64,000 nt of DNA from Marinovum sp034669705 (GCF_034669705.1 NZ_JAXMOR010000004.1:1-64000); one strand, 5' to 3'. Counted from the first letter of the stretch, positions 42,449 through 51,425 are shown. Program-made: numbers and translations. The notes: a model not told the origin generated them from the letters alone.

Positions 42449-43246
42449 TCATCCCTGGGCGTGACGCTCGACCAGATCGAGAAACAGGGGCCGCTCGCCA
42501 CCGCCGTGCACCTCGAGCGCCGCGCCCGACACATATGCCGCCATATCGGACGAAAGGTAGAGCGTGGCCGCGGCAATGTCGTCTGGCGCGCCCAGCCGCC
42601 CGGCCGGCAGAGACGCCGCGATGGCATCCCGCGCGGCGACACCGCCATAAGGCAGCGCATCGCCGCCACTGTCGACCAGCCCCACCACGATTGCATTGAC
42701 CCGGATCCTCGGCCCCCATTCGGCCGCGAGGCTGCGGGTCAGCCCCAGAAGCCCGGCCTTGGCGGCCCCATAGACGGCAGTGCCGGGCGAGGGCCGGGTG
42801 GCCGAGACCGAAGCGATGTTGACGATCGACCCGCCGCCCTCGTTGCGCATCATCCAGCGATGCACCGCCTGCGACATGTGAATCGGCGCCATGAGGTTGA
42901 GCGCCATGATCTTCTCGTGAAACCGCGGTGAGACCGTCGCCGCCTCGGCCGCCGGCGCACCGCCAGCGTTGTTCACCAGAATGTCGATCCGCCCCAGCGC
43001 CGCGCCGACCGCGTCGACGAAGCCGGCCACCGCCTCGGCGTCGCGCACGTCGCAGGGCCAGAACCGCGCCCGCCGTCCCTCCGCCTCGGGCAGTTCCTCC
43101 GGCGCGTTGCGCCCGCAGATCGCCACCTCGGCGCCCTGCGCCAGTAGCATCCGCGCGATCCCGGCGCCGATCCCGCGGCTGCCGCCGGTCACGATGGCGA
43201 CGCGGCCCTCAAGCTGGATTCCGGCGCTCGACAACGGTGATGTCAT
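42449..43246 (-). CDS. SDR-family oxidoreductase
   Basis: This 265-residue SDR has VTGGSRGIGAGIARML (about 19-34), VNNAGG, IASVSATRPSPGTAVYGAAKAG (catalytic residues) and ALEVHGGGERPLFLD near the C-terminus. It is divergent from fadD3 and shares regulon operator site 7 with it (63 bp upstream of this start). It overlaps no other gene. Beta-hydroxyacyl or hydroxysteroid oxidation is likely; the exact step is unknown. Confidence 0.87.
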   Translation of the reverse strand: MTSPLSSAGIQLEGRVAIVTGGSRGIGAGIARMLLAQGAEVAICGRNAPEELPEAEGRRARFWPCDVRDAEAVAGFVDAVGAALGRIDILVNNAGGAPAAEAATVSPRFHEKIMALNLMAPIHMSQAVHRWMMRNEGGGSIVNIASVSATRPSPGTAVYGAAKAGLLGLTRSLAAEWGPRIRVNAIVVGLVDSGGDALPYGGVAARDAIAASLPAGRLGAPDDIAAATLYLSSDMAAYVSGAALEVHGGGERPLFLDLVERHAQG

Positions 43247-43308
43247 TCCTCACCCCTTTTGCTTATCGTCCTTCAGCCAACATTTTAACCGCTCCGCGTG
43301 CTCCGGCG

Positions 43309-43325
43309 TCGTCCTGTCGGACGAT
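43309..43325 (+). promoter_or_regulatory. TMGTCC-N4-RGACGAT operator, site 7 (bidirectional)
   Basis: TCGTCC-TGTC-GGACGAT followed by G, 74 bp before fadD3 and 63 bp before the divergent SDR. An additional left half-site, ATCGTCC, lies at 43265-43271, 43 bp away (about four helical turns). Confidence 0.75.
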
Positions 43326-43398
43326 GAGCGAAGCCGCGAACTCGGGCAAGTCCTGTCCTGCGTCGCCCGGCGCCACGGATCAGATCAGGGAGAGCCGG

Positions 43399-44970
43399 AT
43401 GCTCGAAACCGCGAAATGGACCTTCACCACCCTGCCCGCCTGCTGTGCGCGGGCCGCGGATGTCTATGGCAATGCGCCCTTCATCGAAGATGACGGCCAG
43501 GTGGTGTCGTTTCGCGCCTTCGACGATGAACGCCGCCGCTTTGCCAAGGCGCTGATCGCCTCAGGGATCGAAGCCGGCGACCGGATCATGATCCTCGCTC
43601 CGAACTCGGCCGAATGGCTGATCGCCGCGATGGGCGCGGCCAGCGCCGGGGCGATAATGATCCCGGTCTCCACCAGGTTCCGCAGCGCCGAGATCGAAGA
43701 CCTTGCGCTGCGCGGCGGCGCAAGGCTGATCTTGTCGGTGGGCCGCTTCCTCGACCGGCATTTCCCCGACATGCTGACCGAGGCCACCCGCGCCCAGCTT
43801 TCCGAGGTGGTAGTGCTCGACCATGCCGGCGGTGATACCGGCTGGGCCGATTTCATGGCCCGGGCCGAGAAGGTCTCCGACGACGCACTCGCCGCGCGCG
43901 AGGCGGCGCTGACGCCCGAGACCACTTGCGACATCCTCTTCACCTCGGGCACCACCGGGCGCTCCAAGGGCGTGATGTATGCCCACCGGCAGTTCCTCAA
44001 GGTGGTGGCCGCCTGGACCGACCGCGTCGGCATCCGGCGCGGCGACCGTGTGCTGGTGATCCCGCCGTTCTTCCATGCCTTCGGCTACCGCGGCGGCGCC
44101 ATCGGCGCGCTGATCACCGGCGCCACCGTGCTGCCGCACAAGGCCTATGACCCGGCGGAGGTGCTGGCCCGCGTGGAACGCGACCGGGTCAGTGTCATCC
44201 CAGGCCCGCCGGCGATCTTCCAGGGCATGCTCAACCAGCCGGGCTTCGACCGAGTCGACCGTTCGTCGCTGCGCCTCGGCATCACCGGCGGCGCGGTGAT
44301 CCCCTCGGTACTGGTTGAGCGGATGAAGACCGATCTGGGCTGCGAAGGCGTCTGCAACGGCTACGGGCTGACCGAATGCGGCGGCTACGGCACCATGTGC
44401 CACACCACCGACCCAATCGAGACCGTCGCCGGGACCGCCGGCACCCCGATGCCCGAGGTCGAAATGATGATCCGCGGCGAGGATGGCCGGCCGGTGCCAC
44501 AGGGCGAAACCGGCGAGATCGCCATCCGCGGCTATATCGTGATGCAGGGCTATTACGACGATCCCGAGGCCACGGCCCGCACCATCACGCCCGAAGGCTG
44601 GCTGCTCACCGGCGACGTGGGCCGCTTCGATGCGGCAGGCAACCTCGTGGTCGAGGACCGGCTCAAGGACATGTACATCACCGGCGGTTTTAACTGCTAC
44701 CCGGCCGAGATCGAGCGTATGCTCTCTGCCCACCCCGCGGTGGGCCAGGCGGCGGTGATCGGCGTGCCGGATGCGCGGCTGGGCGAGGTCGGCAAAGCCT
44801 TCGTGGTGTTGCGCCCCGGCGCGCAGGTCACCGAGGCCGAGCTGATCGCCTGGTCGCGCGAACAGATGGCCAACTACAAGGTGCCGCGCGTCGTGGAGAT
44901 CCGCTCGGCCTTGCCGGTGAGCGCCCAGGGCAAGGTGCTGAAACGCGAACTGGCGGCCGAGACCGCCTGA
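43399..44970 (+). CDS. fadD3: FadD3-like HIP-CoA ligase (AMP-forming acyl-CoA synthetase)
   Basis: The 523-residue synthetase follows mycobacterial FadD3 (Rv3561), which activates the hexahydroindanone propionate HIP. Motifs: the ATP loop DILFTSGTTGRSKGVMYAHRQ (about 174-194), IPPFFHAFGYRGG, YGLTECGGYGTMC, LLTGDVGRFD, DRLKDMYITGGFNCYPAEIE and the C-terminal Lys in SAQGKVLKREL. The ATG at 43399 has GGGAG upstream; the open frame further upstream runs through the operator region and is not coding. HIP-CoA formation is the entry point to C/D-ring degradation, so this gene commits substrate to the island's pathway. Confidence 0.92.
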   Translation: MLETAKWTFTTLPACCARAADVYGNAPFIEDDGQVVSFRAFDDERRRFAKALIASGIEAGDRIMILAPNSAEWLIAAMGAASAGAIMIPVSTRFRSAEIEDLALRGGARLILSVGRFLDRHFPDMLTEATRAQLSEVVVLDHAGGDTGWADFMARAEKVSDDALAAREAALTPETTCDILFTSGTTGRSKGVMYAHRQFLKVVAAWTDRVGIRRGDRVLVIPPFFHAFGYRGGAIGALITGATVLPHKAYDPAEVLARVERDRVSVIPGPPAIFQGMLNQPGFDRVDRSSLRLGITGGAVIPSVLVERMKTDLGCEGVCNGYGLTECGGYGTMCHTTDPIETVAGTAGTPMPEVEMMIRGEDGRPVPQGETGEIAIRGYIVMQGYYDDPEATARTITPEGWLLTGDVGRFDAAGNLVVEDRLKDMYITGGFNCYPAEIERMLSAHPAVGQAAVIGVPDARLGEVGKAFVVLRPGAQVTEAELIAWSREQMANYKVPRVVEIRSALPVSAQGKVLKRELAAETA

Positions 44971-44977
44971 CCCGCCG

Positions 44978-45796
44978 TCAGGCGCGGGTCGGCTCCGCCT
45001 CCGGCCCGATCCGGAAGCGGTCGACATCGCCCGCCGCGCCATAGGCCTGCCAGCCGCCGTCCACCGGCAGCACTGTGCCGGTGATGTAGGAGGCCCAGTC
45101 CGACAAGAGGAAAGCCGCGGCCCGGGCCATCTCGTCCGGCAGGGCCAGTCGCTGCAGCGGCGTGCGCCGGGCGATCTGGCCGAAGTCGAGCGTCTTGCGG
45201 TCGATCAGTTCCTGTACCATCGGTGTGCGTGTATAGGCTGGAGCGATGGCATTGACCCGCACCCCCGCAGGCCCCCATTCGCAAGCCAAAGCCTTAGTCA
45301 GGTGGTCGACGCCGGCCTTGCTGACGCCATAGGCTGAGCGACCGGGAAACCCCGTCGCCGCCACGATCGACGAGACGTTCACGACCGCGCCCTGCCCCGC
45401 CGCCAGCATGGCCGGCGCTGCGGCGCGACACATCAGGAAGGTGCCGCGCAGGTTGACATCGAGAACGTGCTGCCAGCCGTCGGGGTCGCTGTCGCGCACT
45501 ATGTGGAATTGGTCGGCAATGCCCGCGGCATTGACCAGCAGCCGGGGCTCTCCGATCTTTTGCTCGCATTCCGCAACCATCCGCGCCGCATCCGCCGCGT
45601 CGCTGACGTCGCCTTCGGTGATCATCTCGGCGCCGGTCTCGGTCAGGGCGGTCGCCATTGACTCCGCGTTGCGATCGGCCAGGGCCACCCGGGCACCGAG
45701 CGCTGCGAGCCGCGTGGCAATGGCCGCGCCGATGCCGCTGGCGCCGCCGGTCACCATGGCGACCTGACCGTCGAACCGAAGGTCCATGCCGCTCAT
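44978..45796 (-). CDS. SDR-family oxidoreductase
   Basis: The 272-residue classical SDR shows MVTGGASGIGAAIATRL (about 14-30), VNAAGIADQFH, VSSIVAATGFPGRSAYGVSKAGV (catalytic Ser, Tyr, Lys) and TGTVLPVDGGWQAYG. It is the last gene of the minus-strand transporter operon that begins at 51425, overlapping the preceding SDR gene by 4 nt. A hydroxysteroid or hydroxyacyl-CoA dehydrogenase role fits, but the substrate is unknown. It converges on fadD3 with a 7-bp gap. Confidence 0.87.
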   Translation of the reverse strand: MSGMDLRFDGQVAMVTGGASGIGAAIATRLAALGARVALADRNAESMATALTETGAEMITEGDVSDAADAARMVAECEQKIGEPRLLVNAAGIADQFHIVRDSDPDGWQHVLDVNLRGTFLMCRAAAPAMLAAGQGAVVNVSSIVAATGFPGRSAYGVSKAGVDHLTKALACEWGPAGVRVNAIAPAYTRTPMVQELIDRKTLDFGQIARRTPLQRLALPDEMARAAAFLLSDWASYITGTVLPVDGGWQAYGAAGDVDRFRIGPEAEPTRA

Positions 45797-46542
45797 CTGT
45801 CTGGGTCCTTTCCGTCATCCTCCGCGACCTTGAAATGCGCATCGGGGGTCCAGTCCTCCGCGGGCCGGCGGTGCAGATGCCAATAGAAATCCGCGACCCT
45901 TTCGGGGCCATATGGCGTGTCTTGCGCCATCGTGCCGTGTATCGCCACGGTCGAGACCTGAACGCCCGAGGGCGCAAGTTCGAGCGCCAGCGAATGACCC
46001 AGGCTTCGCAGCGCCGCCTTTCCGAGCGACACCGCGCCCCATTCGATCCACGGCCCGAAAGACAGCACGCCGCCGGTCAGTAGGATCGTGCCGCGCCCGC
46101 GCTGGATCATTGCCGGCGCGACCTGTCGCGCCGCCGTGAGCGCCCCGGCCACATTGGCGCGGAAGCTGTCGGTCAGCGCCTCGGCGTCCATCGGTGCACC
46201 GCGCGCGCGCCAGCCGGACGCATCGCCATATTGCGCGGTCTCGATCCCCGAGAGCGTCACGAAGCGCGAGGGCTCGACGATGGCGGCGTTGTAGATCATG
46301 AGCTCCGGCGCGCCCTGCGCTGCCTCCAGCCGATCCAGCGCCGCGGTCAGCGCAACGGGATCTGCTGCATCGGCGACCTCGCTGCGGGTGTCCAGACCCT
46401 CTTCGGCCAGCGTCCTTTGATAGCCGGCCACCGCCTCTACCCGCCGCGCCACGAAGCCAGTCGCCAGCCCAGCCCGGGCGCAGCGCCGCACCAGCGATAC
46501 GCCCAATCCCGGACCCGCGCCGACGATCACCGCCGCGCTCAT
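45793..46542 (-). CDS. divergent SDR-family protein lacking the catalytic tyrosine
   Basis: The 249-residue Rossmann protein starts with a nucleotide loop of unusual form (VIVGAGPGLGVSLVRRCARAG). At the expected Y-x3-K position it reads AVSLGKAALRSLGHSLA, so Tyr is replaced by Val while Lys is kept. It resembles the YciK/DUF-type SDR subgroup with a long insertion (SGIETAQYGDASGWRARGAPMD). It overlaps livHM by 4 nt upstream and the next SDR by 4 nt downstream. It may be catalytically altered or a partner of the following intact SDR. No function is recognised. Confidence 0.82.
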   Translation of the reverse strand: MSAAVIVGAGPGLGVSLVRRCARAGLATGFVARRVEAVAGYQRTLAEEGLDTRSEVADAADPVALTAALDRLEAAQGAPELMIYNAAIVEPSRFVTLSGIETAQYGDASGWRARGAPMDAEALTDSFRANVAGALTAARQVAPAMIQRGRGTILLTGGVLSFGPWIEWGAVSLGKAALRSLGHSLALELAPSGVQVSTVAIHGTMAQDTPYGPERVADFYWHLHRRPAEDWTPDAHFKVAEDDGKDPDR

Positions 46543-48473
46543 TCGCCCGGTGTCACGTCGGCCGCACCAGTGGCGGCCGCTTCGCGCATACGGTCAGCGC
46601 GGCGGCCCAGCCAGCTCTCGAGCGTTCCCACCACGCCCTGCCGCAGGAACAGAACGCAGAGCACGAAGGCCGCGCCCTGCACCACGATCACCCAGGCGCC
46701 GAATTCGGCGAACTCGCGTTGCAGCGTCACCACGATGGCCGCCCCGACCACGGGACCGAGGATCGTGCCGACACCGCCGATCAGCGTCATCAAGAGCGCA
46801 TCGGCCGAGGTCATGAAATGCAGGTCCGCGAGCGAGGCGATCTGGAACACAATGGCCTTCATCCCGCCCGCGACCCCGGCGAGCATGGCCGAGAGCGTGA
46901 AGGCGATCAGCTTGAACCGCTCGGTCGAATAACCCAGCGAGACGGCGCGCTGGTCGTTGTCGCGGATCGCTTTCAGCACCTGGCCGAAGGGTGAACGCAG
47001 CAGCCGGTAGATGAAGGCGAATCCCAGCAGGAAGACGGCGAGTACGAAGAAATACATGGTCATCGTGTCGTTCAGGTCGAACACGCCGAAAAGCACCCCG
47101 CGCGGCACCGATTGTATGCCGTCTTCGCCGTGCGTCCAGCCGGCCTGCACCGCGTAGAACACCACGATCTGCGCCAGCGCCAGCGTGATCATCGCGAAAT
47201 AGAGCCCCTGGCGCCGGATTGCCAGCCAACCGAACAGCGCGCCGATGGCGGTGGCCAGCAGGGTGCCGCCGAGAATCGCCAGCTCCGGCGGCCAGCCCCA
47301 GACCGAAGCGATATGCGCCGCGCCATAGGCCGAGGCCCCGAAGAAAGCAGCATGGCCGAAGGCCAGCAGCCCGACATAGCCGAAAACCAGGTTGTAGGCG
47401 CAGGCGAAGAGCGCGAAGCAGAGGATCTTCATCGCGAAGACCGGGTAGACCACATAGGGCAGGATCACCCCGATCACCGCCAGCACCGGGATCCAGATGC
47501 GCCCGTTCTCAAGGATGCTCTCGCGCCGGGCGATGGTGATGTCCGCCCCGGAATGGGCGCTGGTTTCCTTGCCGAAAAGCCCCTGCGGCCGCAGGATCAA
47601 AACCAGCGCCATGCAGATGAAGATGATCGTCGACGACGCCTCTGGCCAGAACACCTTGGTCAGCCCCTCGATGATGCCCAGCCCGATGCCCGCCACGATG
47701 GCGCCGGCGATCGAGCCCATGCCGCCTATCACCACGACGGCGAAGATGGTGATGATGATCGATTGTCCCATCTGCGGGCTGACCTGGTAGATCGGCGCCG
47801 CCATCACCCCGGTCAGCCCCGCCAGTCCGACACCGAAGGCATAGGTCAGCATCAGCATCCGTGGCACGTTGATCCCGAAGGCACGCACCAGGTCGGGGTT
47901 CTCGGTCGCGGCGCGCAGATAGGCGCCCAATCGCGTGCGCTCGATCACCGCCCAGGTGCCGATGCAGACCGCCAGCGCCGCGAAGATCACCCAGACCCGG
48001 TAGATCGGCAATAACATGAACCCGAGGTTCACCCCGCCCCTCAGCGCCTCGGGCACTCCGTATTGCTGCCCCGCCGCGCCGAACTTGACGTTGAATAGCC
48101 CCTCGATGACGAAGGCCAGCCCGACGGTCAGCAACAGCCCGTAGGCATGTTCGAGGTCATAGACCCGGCGGATAAACAACTGCTCGGTGATCGCCCCCAC
48201 CACGGCCACCGCCGGTGGCACGAGGATCAGCGCCCACCAATAGCCGAGTTCGGGCAGCCCGAGGCCGGGAAACAGCTGCGGCAGGCTGGCCAGGAACCAC
48301 GCACCGAAGGCTCCGAGCATGTATTGCGCGCCATGGACGAAGTTGCCGATCCTTAGCATGCCGAAGATGATCGCCACGCCCATGCTCATCATCGCGTAGA
48401 ACAGCCCGTTGATCAGCCCGATCAGGACTTGACCATAAAGAAGCGCCGGCGGAAATCCCAGAAGTTCGGTCAT
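46539..48473 (-). CDS. fused LivH-LivM ABC transporter permease
   Basis: A 644-residue membrane protein in which both channel halves are joined. Residues about 1-300 are LivH-like (GLFYAMMSMGVAIIFGMLRIGNFVHGAQYMLGAFG, RAATENPDLVRAFGINVPR, VVIGGMGSIAGAIVAG). Residues about 330-625 are LivM-like (YNLVFGYVGLLAFGHAAFFGASAYG, KAIRDNDQRAVSLGYSTERFK, MTLIGGVGTILGPVVGA). It forms a complete permease for the importer encoded by the upstream genes livF, livG and the binding protein. The fusion pattern differs from the other Liv system in this window (LivM-LivG). Confidence 0.93.
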   Translation of the reverse strand: MTELLGFPPALLYGQVLIGLINGLFYAMMSMGVAIIFGMLRIGNFVHGAQYMLGAFGAWFLASLPQLFPGLGLPELGYWWALILVPPAVAVVGAITEQLFIRRVYDLEHAYGLLLTVGLAFVIEGLFNVKFGAAGQQYGVPEALRGGVNLGFMLLPIYRVWVIFAALAVCIGTWAVIERTRLGAYLRAATENPDLVRAFGINVPRMLMLTYAFGVGLAGLTGVMAAPIYQVSPQMGQSIIITIFAVVVIGGMGSIAGAIVAGIGLGIIEGLTKVFWPEASSTIIFICMALVLILRPQGLFGKETSAHSGADITIARRESILENGRIWIPVLAVIGVILPYVVYPVFAMKILCFALFACAYNLVFGYVGLLAFGHAAFFGASAYGAAHIASVWGWPPELAILGGTLLATAIGALFGWLAIRRQGLYFAMITLALAQIVVFYAVQAGWTHGEDGIQSVPRGVLFGVFDLNDTMTMYFFVLAVFLLGFAFIYRLLRSPFGQVLKAIRDNDQRAVSLGYSTERFKLIAFTLSAMLAGVAGGMKAIVFQIASLADLHFMTSADALLMTLIGGVGTILGPVVGAAIVVTLQREFAEFGAWVIVVQGAAFVLCVLFLRQGVVGTLESWLGRRADRMREAAATGAADVTPGE

Positions 48474-48474
48474 G

Positions 48475-49182
48475 TCATGCCTTCAGATAGTGTTCGACGC
48501 GGCTGCCATCGGCGGCCAGCTCGGCGCGGTCCATGCAATCGATCACGCGACCATGTTCCACCACGTAGTGACGGTCGGCAAGGCGCGCGGCGAAGCGGTA
48601 GTTCTGTTCCACCAGCACCACCGTCAGCCCGCGCGCCTTGATGGTGCGGATCACCTCGGCGATCTGCTGCACGATCACCGGGGCCAGCCCCTCGGTCGGC
48701 TCGTCCAGCAGCAGGATGTCGGCGCCGGTCCGGAGGATTCGTGCGATCGCCAGCATCTGCTGCTCACCCCCCGAGAGCTTGCCGCCGGAGCTGCGCCAGC
48801 GTTCCGCCAGGTTCGGGAAAAGCGCCAGAAGCTCTTCCTCGGTCAGGCCGCTCTTGGCGACCACCGGCGGCAGGCGCAGGTTCTCGGCCACGGTGAGGCT
48901 GGTAAAGATGCCGCGCTCTTCCGGGCACCAAGCGAGGCCCTGCGCACCGATGTATTCCGGCTTGCGGCCGAGGATGTCCGCGCCGCGCAGCCGGATCTGG
49001 CCCGTCGCGCGCCGCATCAGCCCCATCATCGCGCGCAGGGTGGTCGATTTGCCAGCACCGTTGCGACCCAGAAGCGAAACGACCTCGCCCCGGCGCACCG
49101 TGAAGTCCATGCCGTGCAGCGCCTGGCCCTCGCCATACCACGCCCGGAGGTCCGAGACCTCGAGAACCGCCTGATCAGTCAA
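48475..49182 (-). CDS. ABC transporter ATPase, LivF-like
   Basis: This 235-residue ATPase has Walker A LLGRNGAGKSTTLRAMMG (about 33-50), the Q-loop WCPEERGIFTSLTVAENL, signature KLSGGEQQMLAIARIL, Walker B ILLLDEPTEGLAPV and VLVEQNYRFA. It powers the Liv-type importer together with LivG. It overlaps livG by 8 nt and ends 1 bp before livHM. Confidence 0.92.
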   Translation of the reverse strand: MTDQAVLEVSDLRAWYGEGQALHGMDFTVRRGEVVSLLGRNGAGKSTTLRAMMGLMRRATGQIRLRGADILGRKPEYIGAQGLAWCPEERGIFTSLTVAENLRLPPVVAKSGLTEEELLALFPNLAERWRSSGGKLSGGEQQMLAIARILRTGADILLLDEPTEGLAPVIVQQIAEVIRTIKARGLTVVLVEQNYRFAARLADRHYVVEHGRVIDCMDRAELAADGSRVEHYLKA

Positions 49183-49927
49183 TCTCGCCTCCGATATAGG
49201 CTTCGATCACTTCCTGATTGCCGGAGATCTGGGCGTAATCGCCCTCGGCCAGCACCTGGCCCCGCGCCAGCACGGTGATCCGGTCGGCCAGCCGCGCCAC
49301 CACCGACAGGTTGTGCTCGACCATCAGGATCGTGCGCCGCTCGGCCTCTGCCGCGATCAGGTCCGAGATTCGCGCCACATCCTCCTGCCCCAGCCCGGCC
49401 ATCGGCTCGTCGAGCAGCATCACCTCCGGGTCCAGCGCCAGCGTCGTAGCGAACTCCAGCGCCCGCTTGCGGCCATAGGGCAGCCCGGCCGCCGGCCGGT
49501 CGCGCCACTCGGTCAAGCCCACCGCCGCGAGCAGCGCGTCGATCCGCTCGTTCAGCCCGTCAAGCGCCGCCTCGCCGCGCCAGAAGGCATAAGACAGCCC
49601 GGTCGGACGTTGCAGCGCGATGCGGAGGTTGTCGGCCACGGTCATCCGCCCGAAGATCGCCGAGATCTGAAACGAGCGCACCATCCCCCGCCGTGCCACC
49701 TGCGCCGACTTGCTGCCAGTGATGTCGCGGCCGTTGAAACGAATGCTGCCCTCGCTTGGCGCGAGGAACTTGGACACAAGGTTAAAAACCGTGGTCTTGC
49801 CCGCGCCATTGGGCCCGATCAGCGCATGCACCGAATGGCGCGCGACGCTCAGGTCGACGCCCTCGACCGCCGTGAAGCCGCCGAAGCGGCGCGTCAGCCC
49901 GCGGGTCTCGATGATTGCGTCGGTCAT
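49175..49927 (-). CDS. ABC transporter ATPase, LivG-like
   Basis: The 250-residue ATPase carries Walker A LIGPNGAGKTTVFNLVS (about 36-52), the Q-loop MVRSFQISAIFGRMTVADNLRIA, Walker B VMLLDEPMAGLGQED and the switch motif ILMVEHNLSVV. The signature region reads GLPYGRKRALEFATTLAL instead of LSGGQ, as is common in LivG. The ATG at 49927 lies 1 nt past the DUF1330 stop, with AAGGA upstream. An open frame to 49987 would overlap the preceding gene. Confidence 0.91.
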   Translation of the reverse strand: MTDAIIETRGLTRRFGGFTAVEGVDLSVARHSVHALIGPNGAGKTTVFNLVSKFLAPSEGSIRFNGRDITGSKSAQVARRGMVRSFQISAIFGRMTVADNLRIALQRPTGLSYAFWRGEAALDGLNERIDALLAAVGLTEWRDRPAAGLPYGRKRALEFATTLALDPEVMLLDEPMAGLGQEDVARISDLIAAEAERRTILMVEHNLSVVARLADRITVLARGQVLAEGDYAQISGNQEVIEAYIGGEID

Positions 49928-49928
49928 C

Positions 49929-50216
49929 TCAGGTTCCTTCGACCAGCACGCCATGACCTGTCGCGGCGCGCCGCCTGAGCGGGACAAGCGCTTGATAGGC
50001 CGGCGAGAAATAGAACTCCCGCGCCGCCTCGGCGCTCGGGAAGGCGACCACCGACAGGCTGTCTGGATGCCACTCGCCCTCCAGCGGCTCGATCCGGTCG
50101 CCGCTCAGCACGAATGTCCCGCCGGCCGCCGTCATCACCGGCCGCGCGACGCGGCGATACTCCTGCCACGCCGCGCGGTCGGTGATGCGAAGGTCGAAGA
50201 CGAGATATCCAGCCAT
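49929..50216 (-). CDS. DUF1330-family small protein
   Basis: This 95-residue ferredoxin-like (dimeric alpha+beta barrel) protein has MAGYLVFDLRITDRAAWQEYRR, AAGGTFVLSGDRIEPLEGEW, VVAFPSAEAAREFYFSPAYQAL and a short basic C-terminus, a clear DUF1330 pattern. Its function is unknown in general. Here it is wedged between the binding-protein gene (6 bp) and livG (1 bp), so it must be co-expressed with the importer. A role in ligand modification or isomerisation is possible given the fold. Confidence 0.87.
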   Translation of the reverse strand: MAGYLVFDLRITDRAAWQEYRRVARPVMTAAGGTFVLSGDRIEPLEGEWHPDSLSVVAFPSAEAAREFYFSPAYQALVPLRRRAATGHGVLVEGT

Positions 50217-50222
50217 GGTCCA

Positions 50223-51425
50223 TCAGCCGCCGCTGGTGACCAAAGGACAATTCGAGGCGCTGAGGGGCTGGAACGCCTGTTCGGCCGGCACCGTCGCCTC
50301 GAGCTCGAAATACTCCTGCGTGTCGCCGATGGCCTCGGGGCTGCGCACTTCGAGCAGGTACATGTCATGCACCAGCCGGCCGTTCGGGTAAAGCGTGCCG
50401 TTCTTGACGAACATGTCGTCCAGCTCCGCCTCCTGCATCGCCGCGATCACTGCTTCGGGGTCATCGGTCCCGGCCTCCTGCACGGCGTTGAGATAGGCGG
50501 TCGCGGCGGAATAGTTGCCCGCGGCCACCCAGCCCGGGGCATTGCCGGTGATCTCCATCATCCGCTCGCCGAAATCGCGCGAGGCTTCGTTCTGGGTCCA
50601 GAACCATGGCGCGGCGAACTGCACACCTTCCAGCGCCTCGGCCCCGATGGAACGCGCGTCGGACTGGTGCAGGAAGGTCACCGCGACTTCCATGCCGCTG
50701 TCGATCAGACCGAATTCCTGGATCTGCTTGAGCGCGTTTATCAGCTCTGAGCCGTTCAGGTTGACCTGGATCACCTCGGCCCCTGAGGCCTGGGCCTGCA
50801 GGATGAAGGACGAGAAGTCCGTGGTGCCCAGTGGCGCTGCCACCTTGCCCGCGATCTCGCCGCCGCCCTTGGCCACGGCGGTTTCGACCCAGAAGGTCAT
50901 CACCTTGCCGGCCTCGTAATCGGGTGACAGGATGAAGAATTTCTTCAGTCCCTTGTCGAGTTGCGCGTTCACCGCCGTACCGACGGTCGAATAGGCGTCA
51001 TAGGCCCAAGCCAGTACGCGGCCGTTGCAATCGGCCTCGGTCGGGCGGTCGGTCAGCGGCGAGACGAAGAGGCCCATCTTGCCGCTGTCGCCGATCAGCG
51101 TGTTCAGCCCCAGCGCGATCGCCGAGTTGGGCACGTCCATGATTACGTCGACGCCCTCGGTATCGAGCCATTCGCGGGCGATCGAGAGTGCCACGTCGGG
51201 CTTGTTCTGATGGTCGGCAGCAACGAATTCGATCGGCTGGCCCAGTACCTCGCCGCCGAAATCGCTGATCGCAAGCTTGACGGCCTCGACCGCCTCGGCG
51301 CCGCCGAGCGCGGAAAAGGATGTTGATTGATCGTTGAGCACGCCGATCTTGACGCTGTTGTCCGCAGCCTGAGCCGCGCCTGCCGCCAGTGCCATCGTCG
51401 CAGCCGTCGCAAGTAGATGTCTCAT
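50223..51425 (-). CDS. ABC transporter substrate-binding protein, LivK type
   Basis: The 400-residue periplasmic protein has a signal peptide (cleavage near residue 20, GAAQA-ADN) and the type I periplasmic fold: VKIGVLNDQSTSFSALGGAEAVEAVKLA, PIEFVAADHQNKPDVALSIAREWLD, KKFFILSPDYEAGKVMTFWVE. The GXGX-like pocket and a late CPLVTSGG disulfide region resemble binding proteins for aromatic or other non-amino-acid ligands. GGGAGG precedes the ATG at 51425, and regulon operator site 8 lies 89 bp upstream. It heads a seven-gene minus-strand operon: binding protein, DUF1330, livG, livF, livHM and two SDRs. Confidence 0.92.
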   Translation of the reverse strand: MRHLLATAATMALAAGAAQAADNSVKIGVLNDQSTSFSALGGAEAVEAVKLAISDFGGEVLGQPIEFVAADHQNKPDVALSIAREWLDTEGVDVIMDVPNSAIALGLNTLIGDSGKMGLFVSPLTDRPTEADCNGRVLAWAYDAYSTVGTAVNAQLDKGLKKFFILSPDYEAGKVMTFWVETAVAKGGGEIAGKVAAPLGTTDFSSFILQAQASGAEVIQVNLNGSELINALKQIQEFGLIDSGMEVAVTFLHQSDARSIGAEALEGVQFAAPWFWTQNEASRDFGERMMEITGNAPGWVAAGNYSAATAYLNAVQEAGTDDPEAVIAAMQEAELDDMFVKNGTLYPNGRLVHDMYLLEVRSPEAIGDTQEYFELEATVPAEQAFQPLSASNCPLVTSGG

